A stretch of DNA of 64,000 bases from Hyaloperonospora brassicae (taxonomy: Eukaryota > Oomycota > Peronosporomycetes > Peronosporales > Peronosporaceae). Every line of letters starts with the position of its first letter. The stretch's first letter is position 1. Shown piece after piece: positions 30,401 to 44,199 of this stretch. The position numbers and the translations under genes are program-made. The notes beneath the pieces were generated by a model. It was given only the letters and a program-made list of their open reading frames with translations. It was not told the DNA's origin and ran no database searches. Where the stretch lies: contig CANTFL010000233.1 of NCBI GenBank assembly GCA_947650285.1, forward strand, positions 310,001 to 374,000, written 5' to 3'.

Positions 30401-33400
30401 TCCATCGTTACATGCAGATCCAACAATTATGAAATATGTAATTAATTTTTAACAATAGCGTTAATTTGGACTGAATCGATCGCGCGATTGGTTCTTTGTT
30501 TTGATTCATTGATCTCTTTGCCGTAATTAAGAGAATCAAAGACGTACATGTTCAATTTATATGCTGCGTAGCTTTATCGAAACACTTCGTGAATAGAAAA
30601 AGAGTGTCTCGTAGGTATATACGCTCGCTGACGGATTGTTCTATGGTCCATTCACCGATAGATAATTCGAGTCATGCCTAATTTCTAAATAAGGAGTAGT
30701 TGATTAGGGCTAAAGCCTCCAATAAGACCACAATACCAGTCTATTTTACCATATGATCGATCCACGCTGGTCCATCATATCAGCCTTATCGATAGCGAAA
30801 CAATAGGCGCGCGCAGTGCGCAGAAATATCGCCTATCTAAGTTTGACTATGGCCGACATTCTAATATTGATGTATTGTAAAAGATGACGTAATGCAAGTC
30901 TTTATCGGGCTAGAGTTGCGTGGATCCTGACGACGGCATTACCGAACTATGAGTTAAATGATTTAACTCTGACCACATGCGGTATTCGAGACTGGTAATT
31001 AACCCTTCTGCTGCATACTTTCTTGCGTACATTAAGTGAAGTGTTGACATCCGCTCCATTTTGTAAATGCGATGGATAAATGTGCCCTGTTGTATGACAT
31101 AGGGACATTTTCGTGCCACGTCGCGCCTTACAAAGACTATTTCAGGCAGCATTACTCAAGGAGAAATGCAATTTGATAATGCGTGCAAAGGAAGATATAC
31201 GTAGTAAGTAAAGAAAAGAAAAATGGCAATATATGATATCTCTGTCGGTATATCGATAAAAAAGAATGAGACAAAAAGAGAAATACCTCGAGATCGCTTC
31301 GAAAGTCTTGTTAAATTATTTTTTTTGTCGATCTTTCATTTTCAGATCGCAACTTTTAAGCTTATCCGTATACTTCGAGCGTTAGGTGGGCGTGCTTGAA
31401 GTAAACCTTGACATTTCATTAGGTTATATAACTGTCATTGGTCAAGGCGAGCACAAAGCAGGCCACACGTGGCTACAGATAAATCTTATTAATACCTAAC
31501 ATGTGTATAGCGATGAGGGATGCGCGAAATACCATTCTGGCACTATTCCTGCCACAAAATGCGAAGCTATGTTTTGGTCTTAACAATTTTGCATATAATC
31601 TATTCACTGTACGGCTTACTTATGATGCGCCATAACTTCACCTTATCTTATCGACTATCAGTAGCCGTTGCAGGCGTATATCACAATAATGACCAACTTA
31701 GCAACTATAGAATTGGCCAAGGTCTCATTTGATCGCCATTTGGGCCATTCAATGCTACTTCGTATTTTAATAGGATTACATTATATCTAATCTTGCTGAA
31801 TGTTCAGGCACTGACCTAGCACAAAAACTATATTAGCGTCTGATGACGCAACCAAATAAATTCGACAATTAGTTTTTTTTATATATTCTTTATAACTGGT
31901 TTATCGTCTCATTAACAACATGGAGTAGTAAAGATCTACGTGATAATTATTAGAATGTACACATATTTTGAAACAGACCTAAAAATATATGGTTTTAATT
32001 TTTCGAAATATTTTACACAATTTTGTGTCTATCGAGACAAATTTCGTAAATGGTCATGTCGATTGCTGATAGGACGTATCTACTGTCTACCAAAGTCCTT
32101 GTAAATTCCAAATAAAGAACGCATTAACGTCCGACAAACTTCTATATTCAGATTTTACAAGAATAGTTGCGCCTAAACAAACACGTTAAGTGTGATAAGC
32201 GATTCACGATAGATTTTGATTACTTTGTTGTGATTTTAACGATGGGAATCAATAAATTATTCGTGATTTCTACAGCTCGCGCTGCCAGGTGTATATTTTC
32301 ATTTCTTCATCGCACAAATTCTTTACTTAAAAATATCAATTCTCGTGAAATAGGCTCTTAAATGGCATACTTATCTTATCCGACGATTTAGTGGCGATGT
32401 GCTAAATGATTACATTAATCGGCTTATTCTAGCTCACTATACAACGACACTTTCGTAAAAACTTCCATCTGCTATTTTTGTCATGGGCTAACGACTTCTT
32501 TTTCTTGCCCAAATTGTGATAACTCTGAAAGGTGCAGAATTTAATGTATAGCCACAAGTTTCTCGTAACTGCGACACTCGATGAGCAACTTTTACAGCTG
32601 CCAGAAATGACGACTGCTTATTACATACGGAAGATTTGATGTATCTGGAAAAAAGACACACGCCTCGGTGCTTCTGTTCTCTACTGTGCAATTAGCATTT
32701 CAGTCACCTCAATTATATCGGCAGCATAAAAGACACATGGACCATTAATAATGACGTTTTGTGCTGTGTAAAGATTTATGATGCACCAGGAAGCCTTCGT
32801 GTCCTCTTTGCTATTCGTCTGCACAAATATCATCAGCTCCTGTAATCTGATTTCATCCATTTTTTAAATTTATTTACCGTGATAAGTACAGACGTTATCG
32901 CATCGCTTGAGCAAAGCGCGGTCGTAGCTAAATGTACTTCGACACCACCACTATGTAGAATCAATACATTTAATTAAACCGAATATATTTTATTGTATAG
33001 AATGATTTCGCTCAATTTTGATCCTGCTATTGTGCCAAGGCTTGTTTTGAGCGCCATAAGATTTGCGGAACATATATCTTTTTTAATATACGCTAGAAAT
33101 ATGTGCCTTATCTAAGAACAACCCGATCCCTTTTGCAGATTAATAAACGAATGTGTGCAATTTTGATGGCATAGGTTAGTTTTGGCTAATATCGTGTTAT
33201 CAAATACCTTCAGCTAAATAGTGTTAAATAATCTACGGTCACGTATCTTGTATAATAACGCCGTGAATTTCCAAGTGCATATAATATACAAGGCATTGTC
33301 CAGATGTATCAAAGCAGATTTTAAAGTTAGTCGTGATTTCTGAATGCTTTAGGATCATTGATCGTCTAAGATAAACTTAACGACTCATAGATCAAATTTA

Positions 33401-36250
33401 CCACAACGCGAAGTATTATTAGAATATGGTAGCCGGAAGAGGGCACTGAGCGTAAATACATACCGTTATATATATAATGCAAACAGATCAATAACAAAGA
33501 GTCGTTTCCAGTACAAATTTGTAATGGATACAACACAATTATTGAGTCATCCTAACTTTTGATTTAACCCCAATAAAACATCTAAGTAAACTCATGCTAC
33601 CTAGCATGGATTCACAATATTTTTCACTCTATGGGTGATTTACACGCGTCTACACCTTTTATTGTTCGTAATTTCCCCCACAGATATCTGAAACGATCAT
33701 TAAGGTTTCGTCCTGTAAATAACGCCATATTATGTGGCTTCTTAAATTTTTATCTTGACCGCTGCTGTTCAGATCACACGATAAATACCAAGTACACATC
33801 AAATTGCAAAAGAATATGAAATGCTATAATAAAATGGCGCTTGGCCAATTTAAAAAGATGCACACGACATTGCCAAATGTGCATGTATACTATATGCACT
33901 GTCGATCATTCAAGATTGCTATAGATTATAGAGTAAAGTCACTGGATATAAATTATACAAGTTCTTGGGCTGATGAATGCCATATTTTGACGCGATTAAT
34001 ATGATAACCTCAAATTACTGTGTTTGAAGTTCCTTTTTTTCTTTTATTATTCTTTTGCATTTTTTAGTCTACAAAATCCCGGCAAAGTGACGGGAAATGC
34101 TCTTTAATACCGGCGAAGTAGGCGATTGCAAGATACTAAGTAATATCAATGTATATAGTACAGCTACAGCATGCAATGTGTAGATATCGGCGGCAGAGAT
34201 TGTCCGACACGTTTTGAACAAATTTAAATAATAATTTTAAAAATCACTATTGAATCTTTTGTTCTTTTTTTGTTAAATTTATGGCACCTATTAAAGCAAC
34301 TATCATACATTTGGTATATTACTCAACTTCTGCCGCTTTTGCAAAAAGTAATTTTTTTGTTTTTTAAGACGCTTTTGTTTTTCAACCCAAAAAATGATTT
34401 TTCGTTCATTTCCTGGTCCACTTTGACGTTTATGAGGTATATTTGGCATAGCACACAAATTCCTCTTCCAGGTCTTTTTAATTATATATCAATTTCTGCT
34501 AAAAGTGAGCACTACAGCACTAAATTAGAGCCTGCATTTTAAGATATCTAGGAATATATATTGTTTTAAGCAAACAATATTAGATGTATCAATAAAACAA
34601 TAATTGCATAGATGATCATTTTATTTCGTTTAGTCAAAGATTTGATTTCAAGATCTTCGCATTCATTACACGTACAGTATACAATCTAAAATATGTTAAT
34701 AATTTTAGCGGTACGGTATTCCCACAATTTCATTTAAATCGTGTGGCATTTACTTAAATCAGTAATAAATAATGAAAACAATTTAGAGAAAGATACAGAG
34801 AAAATACAATACACACTTATATTGATACGTCTGTAGTTTTTTTATTTATAAACGAACCCATGCCTACATAGAAAATAAAATCTTGTTTACGTAAAAGATG
34901 GATATTGTCACATAAAGTATAAATAATTGAACGTATCTGCAGTAGTGGTTTGGGTTTCATAATACACTGAATTATGATCATTGAAGAAACAAATCCCACT
35001 TTTTTAACGATCACGACATCTATAAAGATTGGTAATCAACCCTTTCTCGACAAGATATAGCTTTTTAATTGATTATATATCTCCTTTAGTGTTGATGCCA
35101 TCCAGAAGGACCACGCCAAACAAAAATATATTAACGTATCACGAACACTTTAAAAATTCATCTCCGCTTGTAAATTAATGGCTGATAACGCCATTGTGGC
35201 CAAAGTATGTCTGTTTTTCTTTATCTACACCTCAAAGCAAAATCGAGGAAAATACAAAGAGAGTTTTATAGAAAGCAAAGTTAGTCTGTTCAGTAATTAC
35301 TGACGGTGTTATCATTTACAAAAGGAAATATATTTGTAACTGCAAACTTAATGATATACATCATTGCGTTTTGATTCTTATTGATATTGTAAAATTCTGT
35401 TGATGTGACACCACAGAATGATAATTTTTTATAATGTCGTAAAATACGATACGTGCGAAAAAGCGCATCTCATTAAATTTAAGAGTTACAGCGTATACTA
35501 CATAATTACAGATCTTTAGGTAAACGCAAGATAGCGAATTTTGCGCGTATATAAATTATTAATGGATTACTTGGTACCAGACCCATATTTTAGTCGTATA
35601 TATCAGTGGCTCTCATAATCTGGCAGATATAGTCGCACTTAGTGTGAATTAAAACAAAATTTATAATAAACAGTTATATTTACGAGTCGTTAAAGATGGC
35701 TTTCTATCGCCTTTTTCACTTAAGACGATAATAGGGATCATACCCCCGTAACATCTAAAATCATATACTAATTCTTTTCCTAAACGATTCTGTCAATTTC
35801 ATGAATCAATCCCTGAAGGCTTCAGCTGTTTGCTGGAGTATTCTGACTTTCCTCATCTCATTCCTGTGGAACAGTAGCCATTATAGTGCTTCGCGGTGAT
35901 GTCTAATGAAGTTTATGTAACGTTGCTGATGATCACGGCGACGCCCGATCAATACCGGGCCGCTTTACAATAGTTCATAGTGCGTGAGCCCGCCGAAGCG
36001 AATCGGCCAATGTTGGCTCCCTTGAGCACCTCCCACTGAGAGGTCATTAAGATAGAGACATATACGTACTTCGGTGATGGTCCAGACCGTTCCATCTTTA
36101 TCCCTGGACATATATGAGGTCAATGTTGCGCTAGTGTCAAGGTTAGTGTGGCGCTCCGACAATTAAGGTTCATTTACTGCTGTCTCTAATCGAACGAAAA
36201 GACATGTAATGGGCCCTTGGCGAGCTCGTCAAAATTTAGTCGGCTTTTCA
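27466..36250. other. Long AT-rich stretch without recognisable genes
   Basis: About 8.8 kb in which frequent stops close every frame within at most about 100 codons. I recognise no protein motif, tRNA or LTR. The base composition is far more AT-rich than the flanking islands. It may be old, heavily mutated repeat DNA or a special chromosomal domain. The boundaries are judged by eye. Confidence 0.6.
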
Positions 36251-36309
36251 CACGCTTTATAGTATCCAGCGCAAATTACTACTGGCCTTAAAACCCCCAA
36301 GATGAGGCG

Positions 36310-36525
36310 CGCCTTCGTGCAGATACTATGACAGGTAATTTGACGATGCGTGACTTCGCGCAAAAAATACAAACTTTACTCAAAAACATCACACGGCCAA
36401 CCGACATGGCGTCTCAAATTTATGTCTTCGTATTTGGAATTCAAAAGGGCAGAAACGTTATCGCCTCATGCGTGATGGACCGAATAATTATGAAGAGAGG
36501 ATTGTACCGTCGCGCTTGGTAAAGA
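36310..36525 (+). pseudogene. Probable retrotransposon gag fragment
   Basis: The short frame contains TMRDFAQKIQTLLKNITRPT followed by DMASQIYVFVFGIQKG, which resembles the gag segment in which oomycete Ty3/gypsy proteins have a conserved M-x-D/T-x-x-x-x-V-x-x-F-x-x-G-M pattern before the zinc-knuckle region. No zinc knuckle or pol follows. The assignment is tentative because only about 40 residues match the pattern. Confidence 0.45.
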
Positions 36526-38014
36526 TCAGGCAGCCGCGTTCTTGTAATTTCACGTGGCGTCGTGAAGACGCGTACTTTTGTTCCACACCCTATCAATACT
36601 GATGCAATCGACGCATCGCGTGGTCTCAGCAACTTATATAGCCGCGACTTTTGTAGTTAAAACAAGATAAGATGTTTTAATTTCAGCAACATAGGCTGTC
36701 GTACGTCTGTACGCTTATCACTTGCGACGATAACGTAAATGCACAGCTGTACCACGTTGCGATGCTGTGGCGTCAATAGCACCGCCAAAAAACGAGCGGA
36801 AATGGTAGACGCGGGGCGCTGTACCAACAGCAATAGAATCCCGAGTACTTAGTTAGAAGCTCGAATTTTTCAGTTTTAGTGATACTTACTCAATTTATTG
36901 CCACCGTCATGCGTGACGATTCGAGATTATGTATTTACAGTTTTCTATTTGATTAAGCAAAAAGATCACTCCAACCGTTGTTTAATTCGGGTGCATCCAA
37001 CAACTTTTTAAAAGTATAGTGTTTGTTTCTTTCCCCGTCTATTCTGACGATTCAATATAGGCCAGGCGACATTGTTGTCAAACTTGCGACTAAAGAACCA
37101 CATCATGTCCTGCATTAAACATTGTTCTGTCTTATTTATTCGACATTTAAATAACAATGATGCATTTCGATTGAAGTTATGACTATGTAATTGATTGCAT
37201 TTTTACGAATTCCGTGGCCTTCACGGTATCAGCTGGCTGTAGATTGTCCAACTAGGACCGTTCAACGACGAAGCTGGTACGACGGGAGTAACGTGTTCAG
37301 TTATGTAAGAGTTGCGTCATCTGATTAACCTCGCATCTGGGTCCTAAACATAATCGCCACGACTAGACATAAGCACCGAGAGTGCAATGGATTCCTGTGC
37401 TCGGTATGTCTGTTCAGACTGAAAGAGGTACACATTGAAAATCTTGAACAGAAATGTCTGTAAACACAGACCTTAGTTGTGTAGAAGCCCCCGATCAATA
37501 TTGAGTCGGTAGAACAGTAGTTTCATATTATTAACGAGGTCTTTTAACAGGGGGTTCTGATTCCCAACAAGATGTCTAACAGGAGCTCCCTTTTACTCCG
37601 AAATCGGTCAAACAGAGGTTTCTGATTCCTGGCAGGCGGCCGAAAAGGGGATTTTGTGTACAGCACACCGAACGAGCAGATGCTCGTAATATATAATCGA
37701 GGCGGTCGACCACGAGGCCCCAAGTTTTGTCTTCGATATTAAGCGGACTGTGGATCCGATTGTGAACGTCTTGATGGAGACTAAGTATTCGGGACAAAAG
37801 GGAGGTTTATCAATTTTCATCACATTGACGTGCCATCCTCGTTTAGCGGCGTAATACGAAAGAAAATTCCAAGCTCAAGATAGAAGCACGTCAATTGCCG
37901 AGGCAACGAAAGCAGTGTTAAATTGGTGACGGAGATGGTATCGTCTTGACGGATCCGTATGACCGCTCAAATACGTGTAGTAGTGTCAAAATCGCCGAGA
38001 AAACATCAATGTAT
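36526..38014. other. Stretch without supported genes left of element C
   Basis: Less AT-rich than the preceding stretch. Short frames exist on both strands (for example 37576-37823, -) but none has a motif I can assign. Old transposon debris is likely. Confidence 0.4.
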
Positions 38015-39249
38015 TGTGTTGGTGTTGTATCGCTCACTTCGCGCGGCAATCTCGACTCTCCACTAGCGGCCAGACGACCTACTAACGGATGGGGCATCCT
38101 AATTTCGTGCTCTGTTTCTTCGTGCTCACCTTGTATAATCGTCGGTGGGGTGAGTTGCGCTCTTCTTGGTGAGCTTGAGCTGAAGCTAAACTAGCTCGTT
38201 TTATGGATAGCAGTTGATCGGGTGGAAATATCTCACCCGGCCAAACGTGGGGGTGGATTAAGTGAAAAATCTTCCTTCGATCGCGTGTATACTTGGGCGC
38301 TCTCCAAAGTCTTCTTTGTCTAATATGTGCTCGATGCGCGAGCCTTATGACCATTTGAGCCGTTTCCCGATCTTGGATCAGAACCGTTAGGTTTCCTGCG
38401 TCTAATAGCAGTATTAGGGGGTTGAGAATAATATTTCGCCTGGCCACAAAATTTGATCTCGAAGTTTGTATAAACGCAGATCACTATGCGATTAACGGGA
38501 GACAAAAGATACTGCCCGGGAGATGATGATACGTGCCCTTAGTATCAGATTCAATTCTGTATAATGTCAACCAGCCAAACAAGCCTATGACTATGACTAT
38601 CTGTTCAATAGATTACTGTTGCGTATCGCCTGTATAAGTATTTCATTTCTTGCGTCATTTAATCTACAGCAGATACTCAGGTAGCGGATCGATCCGTTGT
38701 AGATTGATCGGTAGTAGATCGCTCTATAGTAAATGGCTCGGGTAGTGGATCGCGAAATGTGATCCACACCAGTAATGTGCATATACAAAATCAAGAGGTA
38801 TTACTTAAAATAAATCGCGATTAATCTTTCTTGTCTTCTATTGGGCCTTATACGTCGAATCGCTATCGCATCTGAAACATCGCACGCTTGATGATTCGCT
38901 ACTTTAGCCTACTTCCACTTGCAACTATCTTCCCTTGTTGTTTTCGATTAAGCAATCAAGATAATGCTCACCTCTCGTGTGATCTGGTACTTGTAGCATA
39001 GTGATCCAAGCCCTTGATCGCGGATCGTGATCGTTCGATCGTCGATCCTTGACTTAACTCCTTCTTGATCGTTCGGTAGATCCATCCGCACTACTTCAAC
39101 TGTCGTTCTCTGTCACTTAGTTGTTTGATTCCATCAACCGTGCCAATGGGTCTATCTACGAGCGCGCTCCCCCAAACAAATCAATCTCGCACATGATGTT
39201 TTAGGCAATACTTACACTTTCCATCATCATTCTTCTGCGCTTCTTCACA
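38015..39249 (-). repeat. Left LTR (3' LTR) of element C
   Basis: It begins TGTGTTGGTG and ends near TTCTTCACA, giving TG...CA ends. It aligns with 49988-51251 throughout: GACTCTCCAC near the start, TTGAGCCG(T/A)TTCCCGATCT in the middle, GTCAACCAGCCAAACAAGCC at about 38568, and CACTTTCCATCAT near the end. The right boundary is uncertain by some bases because the copies have diverged. A degenerate GTAGNNGATCG-type minisatellite lies at about 38670-38755. Confidence 0.85.
38665..38760. repeat. Degenerate minisatellite inside the LTR of element C
   Basis: Units resembling GGTAGTGGATCG or GTAGATTGATCG recur about seven times with variation. The other LTR has a shorter version at about 50690-50765. 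The two LTR copies differ in unit number and sequence, as expected for a slipping repeat. Confidence 0.65.
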
Positions 39250-41860
39250 ATCGTTCCCTGAACCGGCGATCGACATACATTGTTGATCGGCTAAGCGCCT
39301 GCAACGCCCATGGACCCTGTATCTACCTCACCTTCCAGAACGGAGACTGGCAATACGTCCAGCCTTCCTCTCCTCTACCGATTTCGACGAGCGAAATGCA
39401 TACCGTGTTCTCTTCGTATCGGGTGAGCGCTAAGTCCTTGGTAATTGCGCAACTTCAAACGCGAGAATTGCGGCAATCTCCGATTAACTGCTTTTAATGA
39501 CGCGGTCTTTAGAAATTTCCAATATTTGGAGGAAGTATATCGGTACCACAAACGACAGACCTACCGTCTAGAAGACAAAGTTGCTATCGCACGTATATAT
39601 TGCTCGGTGCTTGGCGAACAATGCCCAAGAGCGTAATCTCAGCATCTGAACCGATAATCGGAACTTGATTGATAGGTCGCGCGCATTCCAAACGGGGCTG
39701 GCAAGACGCTTAGTCACGATGACGTGCTTTGAGAGCTTAAACACGCTCTTTATAAAATCTGAAGCAGACTTGAAGCGCGAATATGATCGGGGATTTCGAA
39801 AATTGGCCACAGTACAGCAGCAAGGAAAGACGTTGACTTTGCGCCTGGCAGACGCGGAACATAATTCGGGCAGCAATTATCAAACTGCAACGTTTACGGC
39901 ATACAAATACAAGAAACGTTTAGCAAGGTTGGTACAAAACTTAAATTACCATAGCGGCGTTGAAAGACTTGTCGAATACATAAAAAGCCGTTTCGCGAGC
40001 AAGATCGTGTTAAAGTATATGTGTAGCTTTTGCGATCGGACTCAGCAGACCGTGAAGCAAAGGGGGCGCCTAAGCAGTCAAACATTAGGCTGGAAACATA
40101 ATTGTTTTCGGTTTTACCGAACCGCGACGTGAGCCGTTCTTACTGGCTCACTAAGCTAATGGATCGGTCTGTTTTACTTTAGAAATCCTGCCTACGGATT
40201 CCGCTACCCTGCCAACAACAAACAGATATATAGTTCCACAGAACTTGATCTTTAGATCAAGCATCCCCGCGCTGTCAAGAGGTAGCGATCCGGAAGGAGA
40301 TTATTAATACTACTTCGACCAAGCAATTCAGTGGGCCCCCGCGATCCACTGGGTCTGTGCACTACGCCAACTTATCTGAATTTACCGGGACACGCGTCGT
40401 CTCGGAGCGACATTCTAGATTAGCTCCATCGGACGAGTCTGAAACCACGTCCGAATGTGCACGGACTGAATCTACTCCAGGCAACACGAGTGAAACGCGA
40501 TCCGCCTCCCAAGCAGGAAGCAAGTGGGCCTAGAAGCTTCCATCCAGCGATCCTTCTCTCTCCGATACGGAGCCATTCGACCCTTTTAAAGATGACACAC
40601 TGGACGCCTTGTCTGGATCGAGCCCTTCATTGCGGCGTCGTGGATCGTCGAGAACCACTTCGCTTTCGGATCGACTCCTGAACAAATCGTCGTGGATTCT
40701 CCCAGTCCCAATTCTGGATCTTTATCACCTTCTAGTGGAATCGCATTATCGGCGAAGCGTGAAGTGTCGAAGAACTACATATTTGGCGAAGCGTCGAGCG
40801 ACTCTAATAAATCGGTCAGCACGACCAGCGACGCGCAGGATGCCAGGACAATCGTGCTTCCGTTAGCTGAATACGACCGTTTGGTCACGAGCCGGGTGCC
40901 CCATGATCAATAAATTCGCGGATACCCCGATCGTCTACCCTATTGTTACAATTACGTACACCCGTTGTCGATTCATCCGGTTAGCTTGACTTGCGTGGCG
41001 TATGTGGAAGTGGGTACCCGGTTCAAGCATCTGAAGCGGCAAAGGTTAAACCTTTTCAACACCCACAAATCCTCAACCCAACGCTGCGTCCCTTAATTCG
41101 TGTGGATTCCACGGTTGGTCACCTCGGCTCGAGTGTTGGCGCTATACCAGCAAAAGCCTTGGAAAGATCATCGGAGCCAAGTCACACCGGTCTCTTATTG
41201 CGCGACGAATTGGCTCGAAGAGTTGTCGACCATGTATCGCGACTTCGAGGTCCCTCACCGGCCGGCCGTATGCGAAGCAACCAACTTCCTTAACCTGCCA
41301 GTCGAGCAGCGCGATTGCGATCTGGAGCTGGCAAAGCTTTACCAGCAGCACAAACAGCAACGATCACAATCCGATCCACAATGGAAAAAAGAGTTGCGTT
41401 TCATCTTTACAGTGATCGATGAAAATTGCGATCTAGATTTGTTGCTGGACCCCATCTTCATGCATTTCCTGTCGCCTTCTTCATGCATTTTCTGTCAACG
41501 GTTGAGATGAGTCCATGGTTCCCGGATTTAGATGATCCTCAGAACAACATACCCAGCCTCAACTCCGCCCTGACACGTCTAGATCCATCTAAATCTGGTC
41601 GCGATCAGTTTCTATCCCGCGAAAATGATCAAACAAGGTCGTTGACCGCGCTTTTATCCGTTAAGTTTTTTTCGGATAAGTTCAAGCAATCCAGGTATTC
41701 TCTTCATTATTCATTTACTACATCTCGATCGTTTTCTTTTTCTTCGATCGCCACATTCATTCGCATCTATTGCTTTTTTATTTATACCCAATGCAATCGG
41801 TCATCAATACCTTGAACCTCCTCAAGTCACACCTCTCCCAGTTCGCTCTCTGCAACCCTT
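39250..41860 (+). pseudogene. Broken antisense coding region between chromodomain and 3' LTR of element C
   Basis: On the strand opposite to element C several frames have protein-like composition although they are interrupted. At 39450-39900 a charged, coiled-coil-like part reads NFQYLEEVYRYHKRQTYRLE and later EADLKREYDRGFRKL. At 40360-40910 a serine- and threonine-rich part includes LAPSDESETTSECARTESTP and SGSSPSLRRRGSS. At 41100-41510 a globular-looking part reads WLEELSTMYRDFEVPHRPAV, then VEQRDCDLELAKLYQQHKQQ. Frame changes and stops prevent an intact product. I recognise no family. Position and strand parallel the antisense frames of A and B, but I see no clear sequence similarity to them. 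Confidence 0.4.
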
Positions 41861-42400
41861 TTGCAGGCCACTTCCGAGTTTTCAGGTCGGCAACTCGTCC
41901 ACTGTTTCTTCGTGTAATTGCATCACCTCGAAGCAATTATTGCTGACTCGATCGCGATCGAACTCTTGCAGCAAGGCCCTTCAGTTCAATTCGACCTCAT
42001 CTTAATAAGTCGAATCAACCGATTCTTTCCTTTACACCAAATACTGGCGCTACACTCTGCCAAAACGGGTCTGTTTGCCGGATCGCACATCCAATATCTT
42101 CTCGACTTCAAATTAATCTTCATCCAATGTGCCCTCCAGCTATATTCCGGCAGCAGAAATTCGTCAAAATCAAAGCGATCCGCCTCCTCAACGTTCAACA
42201 AGTTTTTAGGCCGATCCGTGAAGGTGTTCACCCGCTTAAGCTTGGATATATGTACCAACGGGAATAATCGATACGGTGTATTCGAGATCTCCAACCGTAC
42301 TGCGTGTCTCCCGTAAAGTTCCTTTACCCGGAATGGCCCATGCCACATATGTGCCAGCTTTCGGGCGTATCTTCTTTCACTCGATCCAAATGGACCCACA
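41861..42400 (-). pseudogene. Integrase tail and chromodomain region of element C
   Basis: The frame 42399-41986 reads KLAHMWHGPFRVKELYGRHA, RLEISNTPYRLFPLVHISKL and DRFDFDEFLLPEYSW, the post-integrase GPF-type module and linker of Ty3/gypsy elements. In shifted frames further on are EVEKILDVRSGKQTRFG-like and DRVSNNRFEVMQLHEE-like segments, the start and end of a chromodomain-type region. Frame changes separate these pieces. Confidence 0.75.
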
Positions 42401-43400
42401 ATTGCGATCCAGCTGTAATTTAATGCGATCCCTCCTCAGCGTTGTGGCGATCGACACGATCTTGGATCGCGATCCGTAGACGATCGTCAACGACTTCTCT
42501 CGCACGCTGGTATTGACGTTGTATATGGTAACGCTATCTTCGTGGGTCTTGGTCCCGTCGTTTCTAGCTTCCCAAAGGTAGAGTCCTTCCAGGGTCGATC
42601 GTGGGTCCCAATCGTGGATCAGGTAGAATGGCATATCTCCTCGCACACGGTCCTGTGCCGCATTAATGGCAAATGTCAATCTCTTTGCGTACTCGTCCCA
42701 ATCCTTCTGATTCGTATCTGTGACAAAGATACTCAACGCTCTCGTCATTGTCTGCACTATTTATTCTGCTGTTCTATTTGCTTGGGGTTGATATGCCATA
42801 GAAGCACGCTGTTTCTGCCCCGCGATCCGGTTGAACGCTCGGAAGAAGTCGGACATGAAATCTGGCTCTTAAACGATGGAGGATCGTTTCATTGGACCCA
42901 AATCTTCAAAGCAAATACTCTTCGTAACATTCAGCAATCGTTTGTGCAGTTCAAAGGTACTCACGTTTGCGATCACGTGATATAAGAACAGTTCCACCCA
43001 TAGCAGCAACTAAATGTACCGTTTTAAAGATCGCAACAACGATGGAATGTGTTATATCGCGTATATTTGAAACGGATAAGTGTATTGGGAATTTCTCGGA
43101 GATTCGCCGCGAAGAACAAATTTTCCTTTTCCTGTCGTGCAAGCAGCACATTCTCCCACATAACGATGGACTCTCCGATAGAGTCCTCTCCAGTGATTTA
43201 TGGACTAAATTCGTTATTGCGTTCGGCCTATCACTTTGTAGCTGCTCTCCAGACTGATGTGTTAGTAACTTAGGATTCCTTGCTGCGATAGTGCTGGTTA
43301 CACCAAACAAACCGACTCCACCCAATTTATCAGATCTTCCGGTGATCGAGGAAAGAATAACAATAATCCTCTCTCGTCTACTATATATTCGGACGCGATC
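42401..43400 (-). pseudogene. Integrase relic of element C
   Basis: The clearest part is 42757-42470, with MQTMTRALSIFVTDTNQKDW, RLTFAINAAQDRVRGD and MPFYLIHDWDPRSTLEG, the segment after the catalytic glutamate of an oomycete-type Ty3/gypsy integrase. The upstream zinc module and the first core aspartates are too broken to read with confidence. Confidence 0.7.
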
Positions 43401-43759
43401 CGAACGCATATTTTCACTTCATTGACACCCAACTTCGTTATGTCCCCGATCCGATATTCCTTCAGGTTGGCGATACCCTTCTCTTCTTCCTGTGCTTGCT
43501 TAATTCTCTCGATTCAGACCTGCCGAACGAACTCGTCTTGCCGCACGTCAGGATATCACCGGCCCCTTACGGCAGAACTAGTGACGGCAGATATATTCAC
43601 GACCCGATCGACACTTTTAAGTGTCTGCGACTCATCCAACCGATTCAATCAACCTAAAATCTGAGGATCTTGATCAGATTAGGCGATCCAGCCTTGCTCT
43701 TTTTGCAAATATTTGCTTGCCAGTCGATCGGCACTCTGATTTCTCTTCTCCATTATATG

Positions 43760-44120
43760 TAGGAAATCGTTGGTCGGTCACGATCGGAGTTTTTACATAG
43801 CCATATGACGTAACAACAATTCGGGCGCTTTGCAATTGATTTGTCCGCGCATCTGCCTGTCCACTAAGTTAAAATTGCCACAAATGATGATGCCTCCAGC
43901 GTTTAATCAGCCGAGAGATTGAAACTTAGTAGCAATCCACGGTACTCAGCCTCGTATCAATGTCAAGTCCGTCGCATATTCAGCCGCAGCAGTCAGTATG
44001 TTTCACTCTGGGAGCTTCCATACTATAGCGCGATATTCCCCGCCCTTTCATTTGGTTTGAACATTCCGTCGAAACTGACCACCCGAATACTTTCACCATC
44101 CTCCACCATTGGTGGTGGCA
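43760..44120 (-). pseudogene. Second RNase H-like domain of element C
   Basis: Between the gypsy RNase H and the integrase the minus strand shows VVSFDGMFKPN near 44080 and then IIICGNFNLVDRQMRGQINC followed by KAPELLLRHMA near 43870-43770. The pattern of a first acidic residue in FDG, a later CGD/N-x-x-LV-x-RQ-x-RG segment and CKAP-x-L matches archaeal-type RNase H domains known from some LTR elements. Element D shows the same domain more clearly. Stops interrupt it. Confidence 0.62.
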
Positions 44121-44199
44121 TACTAAAAGTATGTTACGGATGTTTCTGAGGGGTGATCGCGATCAATGTCTCGTCAACATCTTCTCGCGGCATGATGCT

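Noticed and set aside
30910..31152. 80-codon frame on - in the AT-rich block
   Set aside because: It is one of several chance-length frames, without motif, neighbours or regulatory context.
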